From assembly GCF_900103265.1 (NCBI RefSeq), contig NZ_FMWX01000001.1, forward strand, positions 1 through 64,000: a DNA stretch of 64,000 nucleotides, in the 5' to 3' direction. Every line of letters begins with the position of its first letter. Position 1 is the stretch's first letter. This DNA is from Sphingomonas sp. NFR15 (GTDB lineage: Bacteria; Pseudomonadota; Alphaproteobacteria; Sphingomonadales; Sphingomonadaceae). This document shows positions 55,946 through 64,000 of this stretch, piece by piece. Under the pieces are notes generated by a model that worked only from the letters and a program-made list of their open reading frames with translations, searched no databases and had not been told where the DNA came from. The position numbers and the translations under genes are program-made.

Positions 55946-57987
55946 AGCGCCTGGCAGCACTTTGGCTCGTCTGCGTCGCCACTCCGGCGCTCGCGCAGGC
56001 GCCTGCCCCCAAGGCCGCCTCCGAGCGGCTCTGGCTGGGCTCGGCCTGGTATCCCGAGCAATGGCCCGAGGAGCGTTGGGCCGAAGACCTGCGGCTGATG
56101 AAGGCGCACGGTGCCAATGTCGTGCGGATCGGCGAATATGCGTGGAGCCGGATCGAACCGTCGGAGGGCGCGTACGATCTCGCCTGGCTCCAACGCGCGG
56201 TGCGGCTCGCCGCCCGGTATGACATCAAGGTGGTGGTCGGCACGCCGACCGACACCCCGCCCGCGTGGCTGACCAGCAAGTATCCCGACACGCTGCGGGT
56301 CGATACCAATGGCGTGCGCGCGGGACATGGCGGGCGGCGGCAGTTCTCGATCACGTCGCCGCGCTATCGAGCGATGGCGCGCGAGGTTGTCGCGCGCATG
56401 GCCGATGCGGTCGGGGGCGAACCCAATGTGATCGGCTGGCAGATCGGCAACGAGCATACCGAGGAGAGCTACGACCCCGCCGCGCGCGACGCTTGGCACG
56501 CGTGGCTGAAGGCGAAATATGGCAGCCTCGACAGGCTCAACGCGCTCTGGGCGACGGCGTATTGGTCCCAGACGTACAGCGAGTGGGATCAGGTGCCGTT
56601 CAACGCCGGAATCAACAATCCGGGACTGATGCTCGATCTCAAGCGCTTCATCACCGATCAGTGGGTCGCGTTTCAGGCTAACCAGGCCGAAGTGCTGCGC
56701 GCCAAACTGCCCGCGCGCGCGTTCATCACCACCAATCTTGGCGGACTCGGCTGGGCAAACCGGTTCGATCGCTACGCGATCAACACCGGGCTCGATGTCG
56801 CGTCGTGGGACGATTACGTCGGCACGGGCCATCTCGACGCCGCGCGCAACGGCGCGGTCAACGATCTGGTGCGCGGCTGGAAGCGGCAGAACTTCTGGGT
56901 GATGGAAACCCAGCCCGGCTTCGTGAATTGGGCTCCGGTCAGCAATATGCTCTATCCCGGCGAAACGCGCGCGCTGGCGTGGCAGACGGTGGGGCATGGC
57001 GCCGATGCGGTGCTGTTCTGGCAATGGCGCAACGCGCTCAACGGGCAGGAGACACTCCACGGCTCGCTGGTCGGGCCGGACGGAAAGCCGTTGCCGATCT
57101 ATGCCGAAGCAGCACAGATCGGCGCGGACTTCGCCAAGGCATCGCGGGCGCTGGCGGGCACCTCGCCCAACGCGCAGGTCGCGGTCCTACAGGATTACGA
57201 CAGCCGCTGGGCGATCGACTTCCAGCCGCTCACCAAGGACTATGACCAGATCGGCGTGCTGCTCGATTATTATCGCCCGTTGAAGACCGCGCTCGGCGCG
57301 GTCGATGTCGTCTCGGCGGCAGCGCCGCTCGCCCGCTACAAGCTGGTGGTCGCGCCCAGCCTCAACGTCATCCCGGATGCGCTCGCGCGCCACCTCGCCG
57401 ACTATGTGCGCGGCGGCGGCCATCTGATCCTCGGACCGCGCTCGGGCCTCAAGGACGAATACAACCGGCTCGACACCATTCGGCAGCCCGGCCCGCTTGC
57501 CGGCTTGCTCGGCGGACAGGCCGAGCAATTCTACGCGCTCGACGAGAGCATGGCGGTCGATGGCGGCACGGCGAGCGTGTGGGCGGAAGACCTCGTCGTC
57601 AAATCGCCCGATGCAAAGGTGCTGCTGCGCTATGGCAAGGCGAACGGGTGGCTCGACGGCCACCCTGCCGCGATCACCCGCAAAGTCGGCAAGGGCAGCA
57701 TCACCTATTACGGCGCGCTATTCGACAAGGCGGTGACCAGCACGCTGATCGATCAGGCGCTCGCCGACGCCAAGGTCGTGCGCGACTTCGCGGTCCCCGC
57801 CGATGTCGAACTGATGACGCGCGAGGGAGCCGGCCGCCGCATCGCCATCCTTATCAACCACGGCCGCACGCCGCAGCGGGTCGCGTTGCCCGTGGCGATG
57901 ACCGACGTCCTCGGCGGCGGCACCCTCCAGGCGGTCGATCTCGCGCCCGAGGGAGTCGCCGTGCTGCAAACCGGAGAAAAGCGATGA
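55942..57987 (+). CDS. Exported GH42 beta-galactosidase (copy 1)
   Basis: This 681-residue protein has a signal peptide (about 1-18). It has the GH42 catalytic barrel: SAWYPEQWPEERW at the start, acid/base Glu171 in WQIGNEHTEE (most family members have DNE), nucleophile Glu322 in WVMETQPG, then a beta-galactosidase trimerisation domain and a small C-terminal beta domain. It should release terminal galactose from plant oligosaccharides, probably in the periplasm. Confidence 0.92.
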   Translation: MKRLAALWLVCVATPALAQAPAPKAASERLWLGSAWYPEQWPEERWAEDLRLMKAHGANVVRIGEYAWSRIEPSEGAYDLAWLQRAVRLAARYDIKVVVGTPTDTPPAWLTSKYPDTLRVDTNGVRAGHGGRRQFSITSPRYRAMAREVVARMADAVGGEPNVIGWQIGNEHTEESYDPAARDAWHAWLKAKYGSLDRLNALWATAYWSQTYSEWDQVPFNAGINNPGLMLDLKRFITDQWVAFQANQAEVLRAKLPARAFITTNLGGLGWANRFDRYAINTGLDVASWDDYVGTGHLDAARNGAVNDLVRGWKRQNFWVMETQPGFVNWAPVSNMLYPGETRALAWQTVGHGADAVLFWQWRNALNGQETLHGSLVGPDGKPLPIYAEAAQIGADFAKASRALAGTSPNAQVAVLQDYDSRWAIDFQPLTKDYDQIGVLLDYYRPLKTALGAVDVVSAAAPLARYKLVVAPSLNVIPDALARHLADYVRGGGHLILGPRSGLKDEYNRLDTIRQPGPLAGLLGGQAEQFYALDESMAVDGGTASVWAEDLVVKSPDAKVLLRYGKANGWLDGHPAAITRKVGKGSITYYGALFDKAVTSTLIDQALADAKVVRDFAVPADVELMTREGAGRRIAILINHGRTPQRVALPVAMTDVLGGGTLQAVDLAPEGVAVLQTGEKR

Positions 57988-59570
57988 CACGCGCCCTTGG
58001 AACCCTGTTGCTCGGGTCCGCCCTCGCCATCGCCACGCCGGCGCGCGCCGACGAGGCCTATCCGATGGATTTCAAGCCAGGCCCGGTCGCGCGCCAACTC
58101 GCCAAGGTCGACCGGGGCACTGCGAGCGGCCCCTACCGCCCCGATTGGGAATCGCTGAAGGCGATCCGCGTCCCCGCATGGTTCCGCGACGCCAAGTTCG
58201 GCATCTTCCTCCACTGGGGGCCGTATGCGGTGCCGGGGTTCCTGACCGAATGGTACTCGCGCAACATGTATGATCCGGCGAACGTCGCCTTCACCTACCA
58301 CCGCAACGTGTTCGGCCCGCAATCCCGCTTCGGCTACAAGGATTTCATTCCCAGGTTCACCGCCGAGAAGTTCGACGCGGCACAGTGGATCGCGCTCTTC
58401 CAGGAGGCCGGCGCGAAATACGTCATGCCGGTCGCCGAACATTGCGACGGTTTCGCGATGTACGACAGCGCGATGACCGACTGGAACGAGGTCAAGATGG
58501 GGCCAAAGCGCGATACCGCTGCCGCGTTGGAGAAGGCGGCGCGCGCGAGCGGACTGCACTTCGGCCTGTCCTCGCACCGCGCCGAACATTGGTGGTGGTA
58601 CGGGATCGGCCGCAGCTACGACAGCGACGTCAACGATCCGCGCTATGCCGGGCTCTACGGCCCGGCCGCGCCGGTGCGGCTGCCGGGGGATCCCGCCGCG
58701 GGCCAGCCCCACCCGTCGCACCTCGAAAATTGGCTGCCGCCCAGCAAGCAGTTCCTCGACGACTGGCTCGCGCGCACCACCGAGTTCATCGACAAATACG
58801 ATCCCGAGATCGTCTATCTCGACTGGTGGACCAGCGCACCCGCGTTCGAGCCGTACCTCCAGCGTATGGCAGCCTATTACTACAACGCCGCCAAGAAAAA
58901 GGGCTATAGCCCGGCGATCGCCTACAAGGGCGCGCAGTTCGCACCCGGCACCGCGCTGTTCGACGTCGAACGCGGCAAGCTCGATGAGTTGCGGCTCGAA
59001 CCGTGGCAGACCGATACCTCGATCTCGACAAAGAGCTGGGGCTATATTCAGGACGACGATTACAAATCACCGAAGTCGCTGGTGCAGGATCTCGTCGATA
59101 TCGTGTCGAAGAACGGCAATCTGATGCTCAACGTCGGACCGCGCGCCGACGGCACGATCCCGGATGCCGCGCAGGCGGTGCTGCGTGGCATCGGCGCGTG
59201 GCTCCAGGTCAACGGCGAGGCGATCTACGGCACGCGCCCGTGGAAATATTTCGGCGAAGGCTCGACCACGCTGGTGGCCGGCGAGAAGTCGGAGGCGGCC
59301 AATCGCGGCTGGAAAGCCGACGACATTCGCTTCACCGCCAAGGGTGACGCGCTCTACGCGATCGCGCTCGAACGCCCGGCGGACGGCATCGTGCGGATCA
59401 AGACGCTCTATGCCGGCACGCCCTATCTCGACCGCAAGATTGCCGGGATCACGCTGCTCGGCGGCGGCGAAGTCGTGTGGCGGCAGACCGACAAGGGGCT
59501 GGAGGCGACGCTGCCGGCTGCGAGCGGCGCCGACATGCCCAGCGTCCTGCGCATCCGTTTCGCAGCATGA
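57984..59570 (+). CDS. Exported GH29 alpha-L-fucosidase
   Basis: This 528-residue protein has a signal peptide (about 1-22). The family features are KFGIFLHWGPYAVPGFLTEW, VAEHCDGFAMYDS and a predicted nucleophile Asp280 in IVYLDWWTS, followed by NLMLNVGPRADGTIP and a C-terminal beta domain. It removes alpha-linked L-fucose and lies between two GH42 beta-galactosidases, as expected for stripping a fucosylated galactose side chain in order. Confidence 0.93.
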   Translation: MTRALGTLLLGSALAIATPARADEAYPMDFKPGPVARQLAKVDRGTASGPYRPDWESLKAIRVPAWFRDAKFGIFLHWGPYAVPGFLTEWYSRNMYDPANVAFTYHRNVFGPQSRFGYKDFIPRFTAEKFDAAQWIALFQEAGAKYVMPVAEHCDGFAMYDSAMTDWNEVKMGPKRDTAAALEKAARASGLHFGLSSHRAEHWWWYGIGRSYDSDVNDPRYAGLYGPAAPVRLPGDPAAGQPHPSHLENWLPPSKQFLDDWLARTTEFIDKYDPEIVYLDWWTSAPAFEPYLQRMAAYYYNAAKKKGYSPAIAYKGAQFAPGTALFDVERGKLDELRLEPWQTDTSISTKSWGYIQDDDYKSPKSLVQDLVDIVSKNGNLMLNVGPRADGTIPDAAQAVLRGIGAWLQVNGEAIYGTRPWKYFGEGSTTLVAGEKSEAANRGWKADDIRFTAKGDALYAIALERPADGIVRIKTLYAGTPYLDRKIAGITLLGGGEVVWRQTDKGLEATLPAASGADMPSVLRIRFAA

Positions 59571-61645
59571 TCGCCCGCATCGCTCTTGCCGCTTTGGCCC
59601 TGTCCGCCGCCGCGCCGGCGTCGCCGCAAGCCACGCCGGCGCGCGCGACCAACTTCCCCGACAAGCCGCCCCTTGCGGTCGGCGTGTCGTGGTATCCCGA
59701 GCAATGGCCCGAGGCGCGCTGGGCAACCGATCTCGCGCTGATGCGAAAGGCCGGGTTCAACACCGTGCGGATCGGAGAGTTCGCGTGGAGCCGGATCGAG
59801 CCTCGCGAGGGCCAGTTCGACTTCGCATGGCTCGACCGCGCGATCACCGCCGCCGCAGACCACGGCATGATGGTGGTGCTCGGCACGCCGACCGCCGCCC
59901 CGCCCGCATGGTTGACCCAAGCCTATCCCGACGTGCTGCGCGTCGATGAAGATGGCAAGCGCGCGGGCCATGGTGGCCGCCGCCATTTCTCGTTCGCGAG
60001 CGCGCGCTACCGCGATTTCGCCCGCACCATCGCCACCGAAATGGCCAAGCGCTACGGCCATGACCGGCGCGTGGTCGGCTGGCAGATCGACAATGAGATC
60101 GGGCCACCCTCGTTCGATGCCGAGGCCGTGGCGCGCTGGCACGCCTTTCTGAAGCACCGCTATGGCAGCATCGACACGCTCAACCAGCGTTGGGCAACCG
60201 AATATTGGAGCCAGCATTACGACAGCTTCGATCAGGTGCCGCTCCACGCGACTGGCCAGCAGAACCCGGCGCTGCTGCTCGACTTCAAGCATTTCACCAC
60301 CGCGACCTGGACCGACTATGTCGCCAACCAGTCACGCGCGATCCGTGGCCTTGCCGATCCGCGCCAGTTCGTCACCACCAACACCATGTTCTGGAACGGC
60401 GGGTTCGACCACTTCGCGCTTCACCGCGATCTGGATCTGGCGGCCTGGGACAATTACATCCCGAGCGGCCGCCCCGACTGGGTGGCGAACGGCGCGAACC
60501 ACGATCTCGTCCACGGCTACAAGCAGCGCAATTTCTGGCTGATGGAGACGCAACCCGGCCGCGTCGATTGGGGGCCGGTCAACCGTGCGCTCGATCCGGG
60601 TCAGGTGCGGGAAATGGCATGGCAGGCGATCGGCCACGGCGCCGACGCGGTGCTCTACTGGCAGTGGCGCCCCGCGCTTAACGGGCAGGAAACCTACCAC
60701 GGCGCGCTGCTCGGGCAGGATGGCTTGCCCAATCCGATCCTCGCCGAGGTCACCCGAACCGCGCGCGAGATCACCGCCGCCGCGCCCGCGCTCGCCGACA
60801 CCGTCCCGGTCGCGCGCGTGGCGATGCTGTTCTCTTATGACAGCCGTTGGGCGATCGACCTTCAGCCGCTCAACAAGAGCTTCGATCCGATTCGAGAGTT
60901 CACGGACTTCTACCGGCCACTGCGCATCGCCGCGCAGGGTGTGGCCGTGTTGCCCGTTGATGCCGATCTGTCGCACTACCCGCTCGTCGTCGCCCCCGCG
61001 CTCAACGTACTTACCGCTGAGACGGCGCAGCGGCTCACGGCCTATGTGCGCGGTGGAGGCCACCTCGTCCTCGGTCCGCGCTCGGGGATGAAGGACGATG
61101 CGAACGCGCTATGGCCGGAGCGCCAGCCCGGCCCGCTAGCCGCCCTGCTCGGCGCGCATGTCGAGCAATTCTACGCGCTCGACGCGCCTGTCGCGCTGTC
61201 CGGCGCGGTCAGTGGCTCCGCCGCGACCTGGGCGGAAGCGGTCACGCCCGACGCGACCGACACGCAGGTTCTCGCGCGCTACGCCGATCCCGGCGGCTGG
61301 CTCGATGGCAAGCCAGCCATCGTCACGCGGCAGGTCGGCAAGGGCAGCGTCACCTATGTCGGAGCATGGCTCGATCCGGCACCGATGCGGTCGCTGGCCG
61401 AGCGGCTGTTGCGCGATGCCGACATCAAGCCGATCCTCGCCGGCGCCCATTCCGATATCGAGGTGAGCGCGCGCGCCGGTGCGGGCCGCTGCATCCTCGT
61501 CGTGGTCAACCACGGCTCGGCGGCGCATGACGTTGCCGTCCCGGCTGGCGCCCGACTGGCCGCCGGGGATATGAAAGACGGCACGCTGCCGCCGCATGAT
61601 GTCGCTGTGCTAGAAGTCGCCGGCGAGTCCATCTGCCGCCGGTAA
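59567..61645 (+). CDS. Exported GH42 beta-galactosidase (copy 2)
   Basis: This 692-residue paralogue of the 55942 gene has a signal peptide, acid/base Glu177 in the canonical WQIDNEIG, and nucleophile Glu327 in WLMETQPG. Both copies share the trimerisation-domain block AYVRGGGHLVLGPRSGMKD or a close variant. Retention of both suggests different linkages or aglycones. It is the last gene of the coupled operon. Confidence 0.92.
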   Translation: MIARIALAALALSAAAPASPQATPARATNFPDKPPLAVGVSWYPEQWPEARWATDLALMRKAGFNTVRIGEFAWSRIEPREGQFDFAWLDRAITAAADHGMMVVLGTPTAAPPAWLTQAYPDVLRVDEDGKRAGHGGRRHFSFASARYRDFARTIATEMAKRYGHDRRVVGWQIDNEIGPPSFDAEAVARWHAFLKHRYGSIDTLNQRWATEYWSQHYDSFDQVPLHATGQQNPALLLDFKHFTTATWTDYVANQSRAIRGLADPRQFVTTNTMFWNGGFDHFALHRDLDLAAWDNYIPSGRPDWVANGANHDLVHGYKQRNFWLMETQPGRVDWGPVNRALDPGQVREMAWQAIGHGADAVLYWQWRPALNGQETYHGALLGQDGLPNPILAEVTRTAREITAAAPALADTVPVARVAMLFSYDSRWAIDLQPLNKSFDPIREFTDFYRPLRIAAQGVAVLPVDADLSHYPLVVAPALNVLTAETAQRLTAYVRGGGHLVLGPRSGMKDDANALWPERQPGPLAALLGAHVEQFYALDAPVALSGAVSGSAATWAEAVTPDATDTQVLARYADPGGWLDGKPAIVTRQVGKGSVTYVGAWLDPAPMRSLAERLLRDADIKPILAGAHSDIEVSARAGAGRCILVVVNHGSAAHDVAVPAGARLAAGDMKDGTLPPHDVAVLEVAGESICRR

Positions 61646-61887
61646 GCCGGGCCGGGATCGGGCCAACGCGCGGATCAGCACCGCGCCAGAGATAGACGCG
61701 CCACGTCGAGCGCATTGAGCACCGCACCTTGTCAGGCTGCCGTGGCAATCGCCGCGCATCGCCTGTCGAGGTGGCGCGCACGATCGGCGCTGTGCGCGGC
61801 GTCTGCGTCGCTCAAACGCCATGTGATCGCGAGCATGCCACGGGCATGCTCGCCTCGAACGCGCGCGCACAAATCGGACGACCCGCC
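61646..61887. other. Intergenic region after the glycan operon
   Basis: This stretch of about 240 nt between the second GH42 gene and the PL22 promoter region has no convincing gene and no obvious hairpin terminator. Short frames present look like chance products of GC-rich DNA. Confidence 0.4.
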
Positions 61888-61930
61888 GGTTGACACCATA
61901 ATGGTCCATAATATATGAACTGGTGCCATA
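61888..61930 (+). promoter_or_regulatory. Promoter with three phased CCATAAT boxes before PL22
   Basis: TTGACA (61888-61893) and TATATG (61910-61915), spaced 16 nt, form a good sigma-70-like promoter. CCATAAT occurs at 61894-61900, 61904-61910 and 61924-61930, i.e. at distances of 10 and 20 nt, so on one face of the helix and overlapping the promoter. The first also lies in a palindrome ACCATAATGGT. This looks like a repressor operator. Confidence 0.6.
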
Positions 61931-61957
61931 ATATGAAACTATAAGGGAGAGAACGGC

Positions 61958-63277
61958 GTGCTCAACGTTTCCCATCGGGCTCTGGTCGCAGCCGCATTGA
62001 TGATGACGCCGGTCTGCGCGCATCCCCAGAGCGCGCCTCGCGACTGGATCGATCCGGCCACCGGGCACCGCGTCGTCCGCCTCTCCGATGAACCTGGCAG
62101 TTCCAGCCTCTACTTCAACTTCAACGGCTACACGCCGCAGGGCGACCAACTGGTGATCTCCACGCCCAAGGGCATCGCCAAGGTCGATCTTAAGACACAC
62201 AAGCTGACGACGATCGTTCCGATCGCGGGCCCCTTCCGTCTGCTGTTCGTCGGACATCGTACCCGCACCGCTTTCTACCAGACGCAAGCTGCCGACGGTT
62301 CCGGCGCGAAGACGATCTTCGCCGCAGATGTGGATAGCGGCAAAACGCGCAAGATCGCGGCGCTCGCGCGCGGCGACATCCAGACCATCAACTCGGACGA
62401 GACCTTGCTCGCCGGCGTCGATACCGATCCCGCCGCCGCCGGCGGCGCGCTCGCGGTGTTTCAGAAGCGCGATTCCCGCTTCGACCAATCCGACTACAAA
62501 GCCACCGGCGCGGATGGCAAACCCCTCCCCTATGCCGAGGCGAAGGAGGTGCGGATGAACGAGCGCCTCGAGGCCAAGATCCCAATGGAGATGTTCACCA
62601 TCGACACCCGCACCGGCGAGAAGCGCGTCATCCACCGCGCGACCGACTGGCTCAACCACCTGCAATTCTCTCCCACCGACCCCAATCTCCTGATGTTCTG
62701 CCACGAAGGGCCCTGGCACAAGGTCGATCGGCTCTGGCTGATGCGGCTCGACCACCCCGAGACGCCGCCGCTCAATCTCCACCAGCGCACGATGAACATG
62801 GAAATCGCCGGGCACGAATGGTTCGCCCAAGACGGCAAGACCATCTGGTACGATCTGCAAACGCCGCGCGTGGAGGATTTCTGGGTCGCCGGCTACAACA
62901 TCGCGACCGGCGCGCGGACGCGCTACCACCTTCAGCGCAACGAATGGTCCGTACACTTCCATAGTGCGCCCGATGGCAGCGTGTTCTCAGGCGACGGCGG
63001 CGATCCCGAAATGGTCGCGCACGCGCCCGACGGCAAATACCTGTATCTGTTCACGCCCCACGGCATCCCCGACGTGGCCGGCATCCACGCGGCGGGAGCG
63101 GCATCGCTCATCAAGCCCGGCTATTTCACCGCCGAGAAGCTCGTGAACATGGCCAAGCAGGATTACCGGCTCGAACCCAACGGCAATTTCACGCCCGACG
63201 GCAAATGGATCGTGTTCCGATCCAACATGCACGGCGGCACGCAAGTCTATGCCGTGGAGATCGCCAAGGCGCGCTGA
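61958..63277 (+). CDS. Exported PL22 oligogalacturonate lyase-like protein
   Basis: This 439-residue protein (GTG start at 61958 after AAGGGAGAG) has a signal peptide (about 1-22). The beta-propeller sequence matches oligogalacturonate lyases: WIDPATGHRVVRLS, YFNFNGYTPQGDQLV, LMFCHEGPWHKVDRLW and NGNFTPDGKWIVF. These lyases cut short oligogalacturonates to 4-deoxy-5-ketouronate in pectin catabolism. The classical enzymes are cytoplasmic, so an exported form is of note. It is separated from the upstream operon by its own promoter. Confidence 0.88.
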   Translation: MLNVSHRALVAAALMMTPVCAHPQSAPRDWIDPATGHRVVRLSDEPGSSSLYFNFNGYTPQGDQLVISTPKGIAKVDLKTHKLTTIVPIAGPFRLLFVGHRTRTAFYQTQAADGSGAKTIFAADVDSGKTRKIAALARGDIQTINSDETLLAGVDTDPAAAGGALAVFQKRDSRFDQSDYKATGADGKPLPYAEAKEVRMNERLEAKIPMEMFTIDTRTGEKRVIHRATDWLNHLQFSPTDPNLLMFCHEGPWHKVDRLWLMRLDHPETPPLNLHQRTMNMEIAGHEWFAQDGKTIWYDLQTPRVEDFWVAGYNIATGARTRYHLQRNEWSVHFHSAPDGSVFSGDGGDPEMVAHAPDGKYLYLFTPHGIPDVAGIHAAGAASLIKPGYFTAEKLVNMAKQDYRLEPNGNFTPDGKWIVFRSNMHGGTQVYAVEIAKAR

Positions 63278-63330
63278 AGCGCCGCCGCCCGACGACTATC
63301 GACGAACATCAAAAATCTAGGGAGTGGAGC

Positions 63331-64000
63331 ATGACCAACTTTTCCGCCGCGCGACAGCGGCTGCGCACGCGCACGTCGAGCCTCGCACTCGCCGCCTTGC
63401 TGACGATACCCACGGCGGCAGTCGCGCAGCAGCCGCCCGCCACGCAGGCCATCGCCCAGCCACAGGATACCGCCGCAGACACCGAGACACAGGATATCGT
63501 CGTCACGGGCTTCCGTCAGAGTCTCCAGTCGGCCCTCAATGTGAAGAAGCAGGCGACCGGCGTGGTCGACGGGATCAACGCGGCCGACATCGCCTCCTTC
63601 CCCGATGCGAACCTCGCCGACTCGTTGCAACGCATTCCTGGCATATCGATCGAACGCGACGGCGGCGAAGGGCGCCAGATCACGGTGCGCGGTCTCTCCG
63701 GCGATTTCAGCCGAACGCGCCTGAACGGGCTGGAATCGACGATCGCGACGACCGGCTCGACCCTCGGCGCGGGCATCAACAAGGGGCGCAGCTTCGATTA
63801 CAGCGTGCTCGCGTCCGAGCTGTTCAATTCGATCGTCGTGCGCAAGACGCAGTCGGCGGAGATCGACGAGGGCTCGCTCGGTGCGACCGTTGATCTCCAG
63901 ACCGCGCGGCCGCTCGATTTGCCCGGTTTCCAGGCGGCGCTTTCGGCGCAGACCGCTTATTACGACATCAACAAGAGCTTCGCGCCGCGCCTTGCCGGGT
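63331..64000 (+). CDS. TonB-dependent receptor, N-terminal part (runs off window)
   Basis: The first 223 codons of an outer-membrane receptor are present. There is a signal peptide (about 1-33), a TonB box (DIVVTGFRQSL) and a plug domain with DANLADSLQRIPGISIERDGGEG and ITVRGLSGDFSRTRLNG, the pattern of the large carbohydrate-type receptors of Caulobacter, Xanthomonas and sphingomonads. Its place after PL22 suggests uptake of pectic oligosaccharides. GGGAGTGGAGC precedes the ATG. The C-terminal barrel is beyond the window end. Confidence 0.9.
   Translation, partial: MTNFSAARQRLRTRTSSLALAALLTIPTAAVAQQPPATQAIAQPQDTAADTETQDIVVTGFRQSLQSALNVKKQATGVVDGINAADIASFPDANLADSLQRIPGISIERDGGEGRQITVRGLSGDFSRTRLNGLESTIATTGSTLGAGINKGRSFDYSVLASELFNSIVVRKTQSAEIDEGSLGATVDLQTARPLDLPGFQAALSAQTAYYDINKSFAPRLAG

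Overview
The window is about 64 kb of GC-rich DNA. Gene content points to an aerobic alphaproteobacterium of the sphingomonad type: TonB-dependent receptors, a complete block of oxygen-dependent (cob-type) cobalamin genes, an Fe-S cryptochrome-like photolyase, a CrtI-like carotenoid desaturase relative, a GH106 alpha-L-rhamnosidase (the founding GH106 enzyme came from a Sphingomonas), and a GAGCGAAGTCGA interspersed repeat. The assignment is an inference; no rRNA or other marker gene is present. I saw no tRNA, insertion sequence, CRISPR array or phage gene.

Region 1 (about 0.2-18.5 kb) is mixed core and accessory DNA: a small histidine-kinase-like ATPase, a lipoprotein, an HdeD-like membrane protein, a zinc alcohol dehydrogenase, a copper-type P-ATPase, a nitroreductase-like protein, a CrtI-like oxidoreductase, a Crp/Fnr regulator, an M28 peptidase, an Nramp manganese transporter, an aldo-keto reductase divergent from a LysR regulator, a well-supported 24-codon ORF with its own terminator, a photolyase and a GH39 glycosidase.

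Region 2 (18.5-35.5 kb) is a B12 island. A cobalamin riboswitch precedes cobW-cobN-cobG-cobH-cobI-cobJ. cobK then lies on the opposite strand, and cobL-cobE-cobM-cobB-cobF continue on the plus strand, mostly with 4-nt start/stop overlaps. A second cobalamin riboswitch precedes a TonB-dependent receptor, a decayed PepSY-type membrane gene and a NicO/HoxN-type cobalt/nickel permease. De novo corrin synthesis and cobalt/corrinoid uptake are therefore both placed under B12 control. The two riboswitches also share a nearly identical block of about 58 nt after the aptamer.

Region 3 (35.5-39.2 kb) is an amino-acid module: an APC permease, a small ACT-domain protein and a leucine-dehydrogenase-type enzyme, divergent from an Lrp/AsnC regulator.

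Region 4 (39.2 kb to the end) is a plant-glycan utilisation locus. It has an IclR regulator divergent from a CaiB/BaiF CoA-transferase and a GH43-like exported enzyme; a leftward pair of a signal-less solute-binding-like protein and a very large GH106 rhamnosidase; and a rightward, tightly coupled 11-gene operon: second CaiB/BaiF transferase, MaoC-like hydratase, ribose-type sugar ABC importer (binding protein, double ATPase, permease), second signal-less solute-binding-like protein, Gfo/Idh/MocA oxidoreductase, a 2-keto-3-deoxy-L-fuconate-dehydrogenase-like SDR, GH42 beta-galactosidase, GH29 alpha-L-fucosidase and GH42 beta-galactosidase. It ends with a PL22 oligogalacturonate lyase and a truncated TonB receptor. 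The enzymes fit removal of rhamnose, galactose and fucose from pectin-type side chains plus lysis of oligogalacturonate. The CoA-transferase / MaoC / signal-less binding-protein set is the least explained part of the window.
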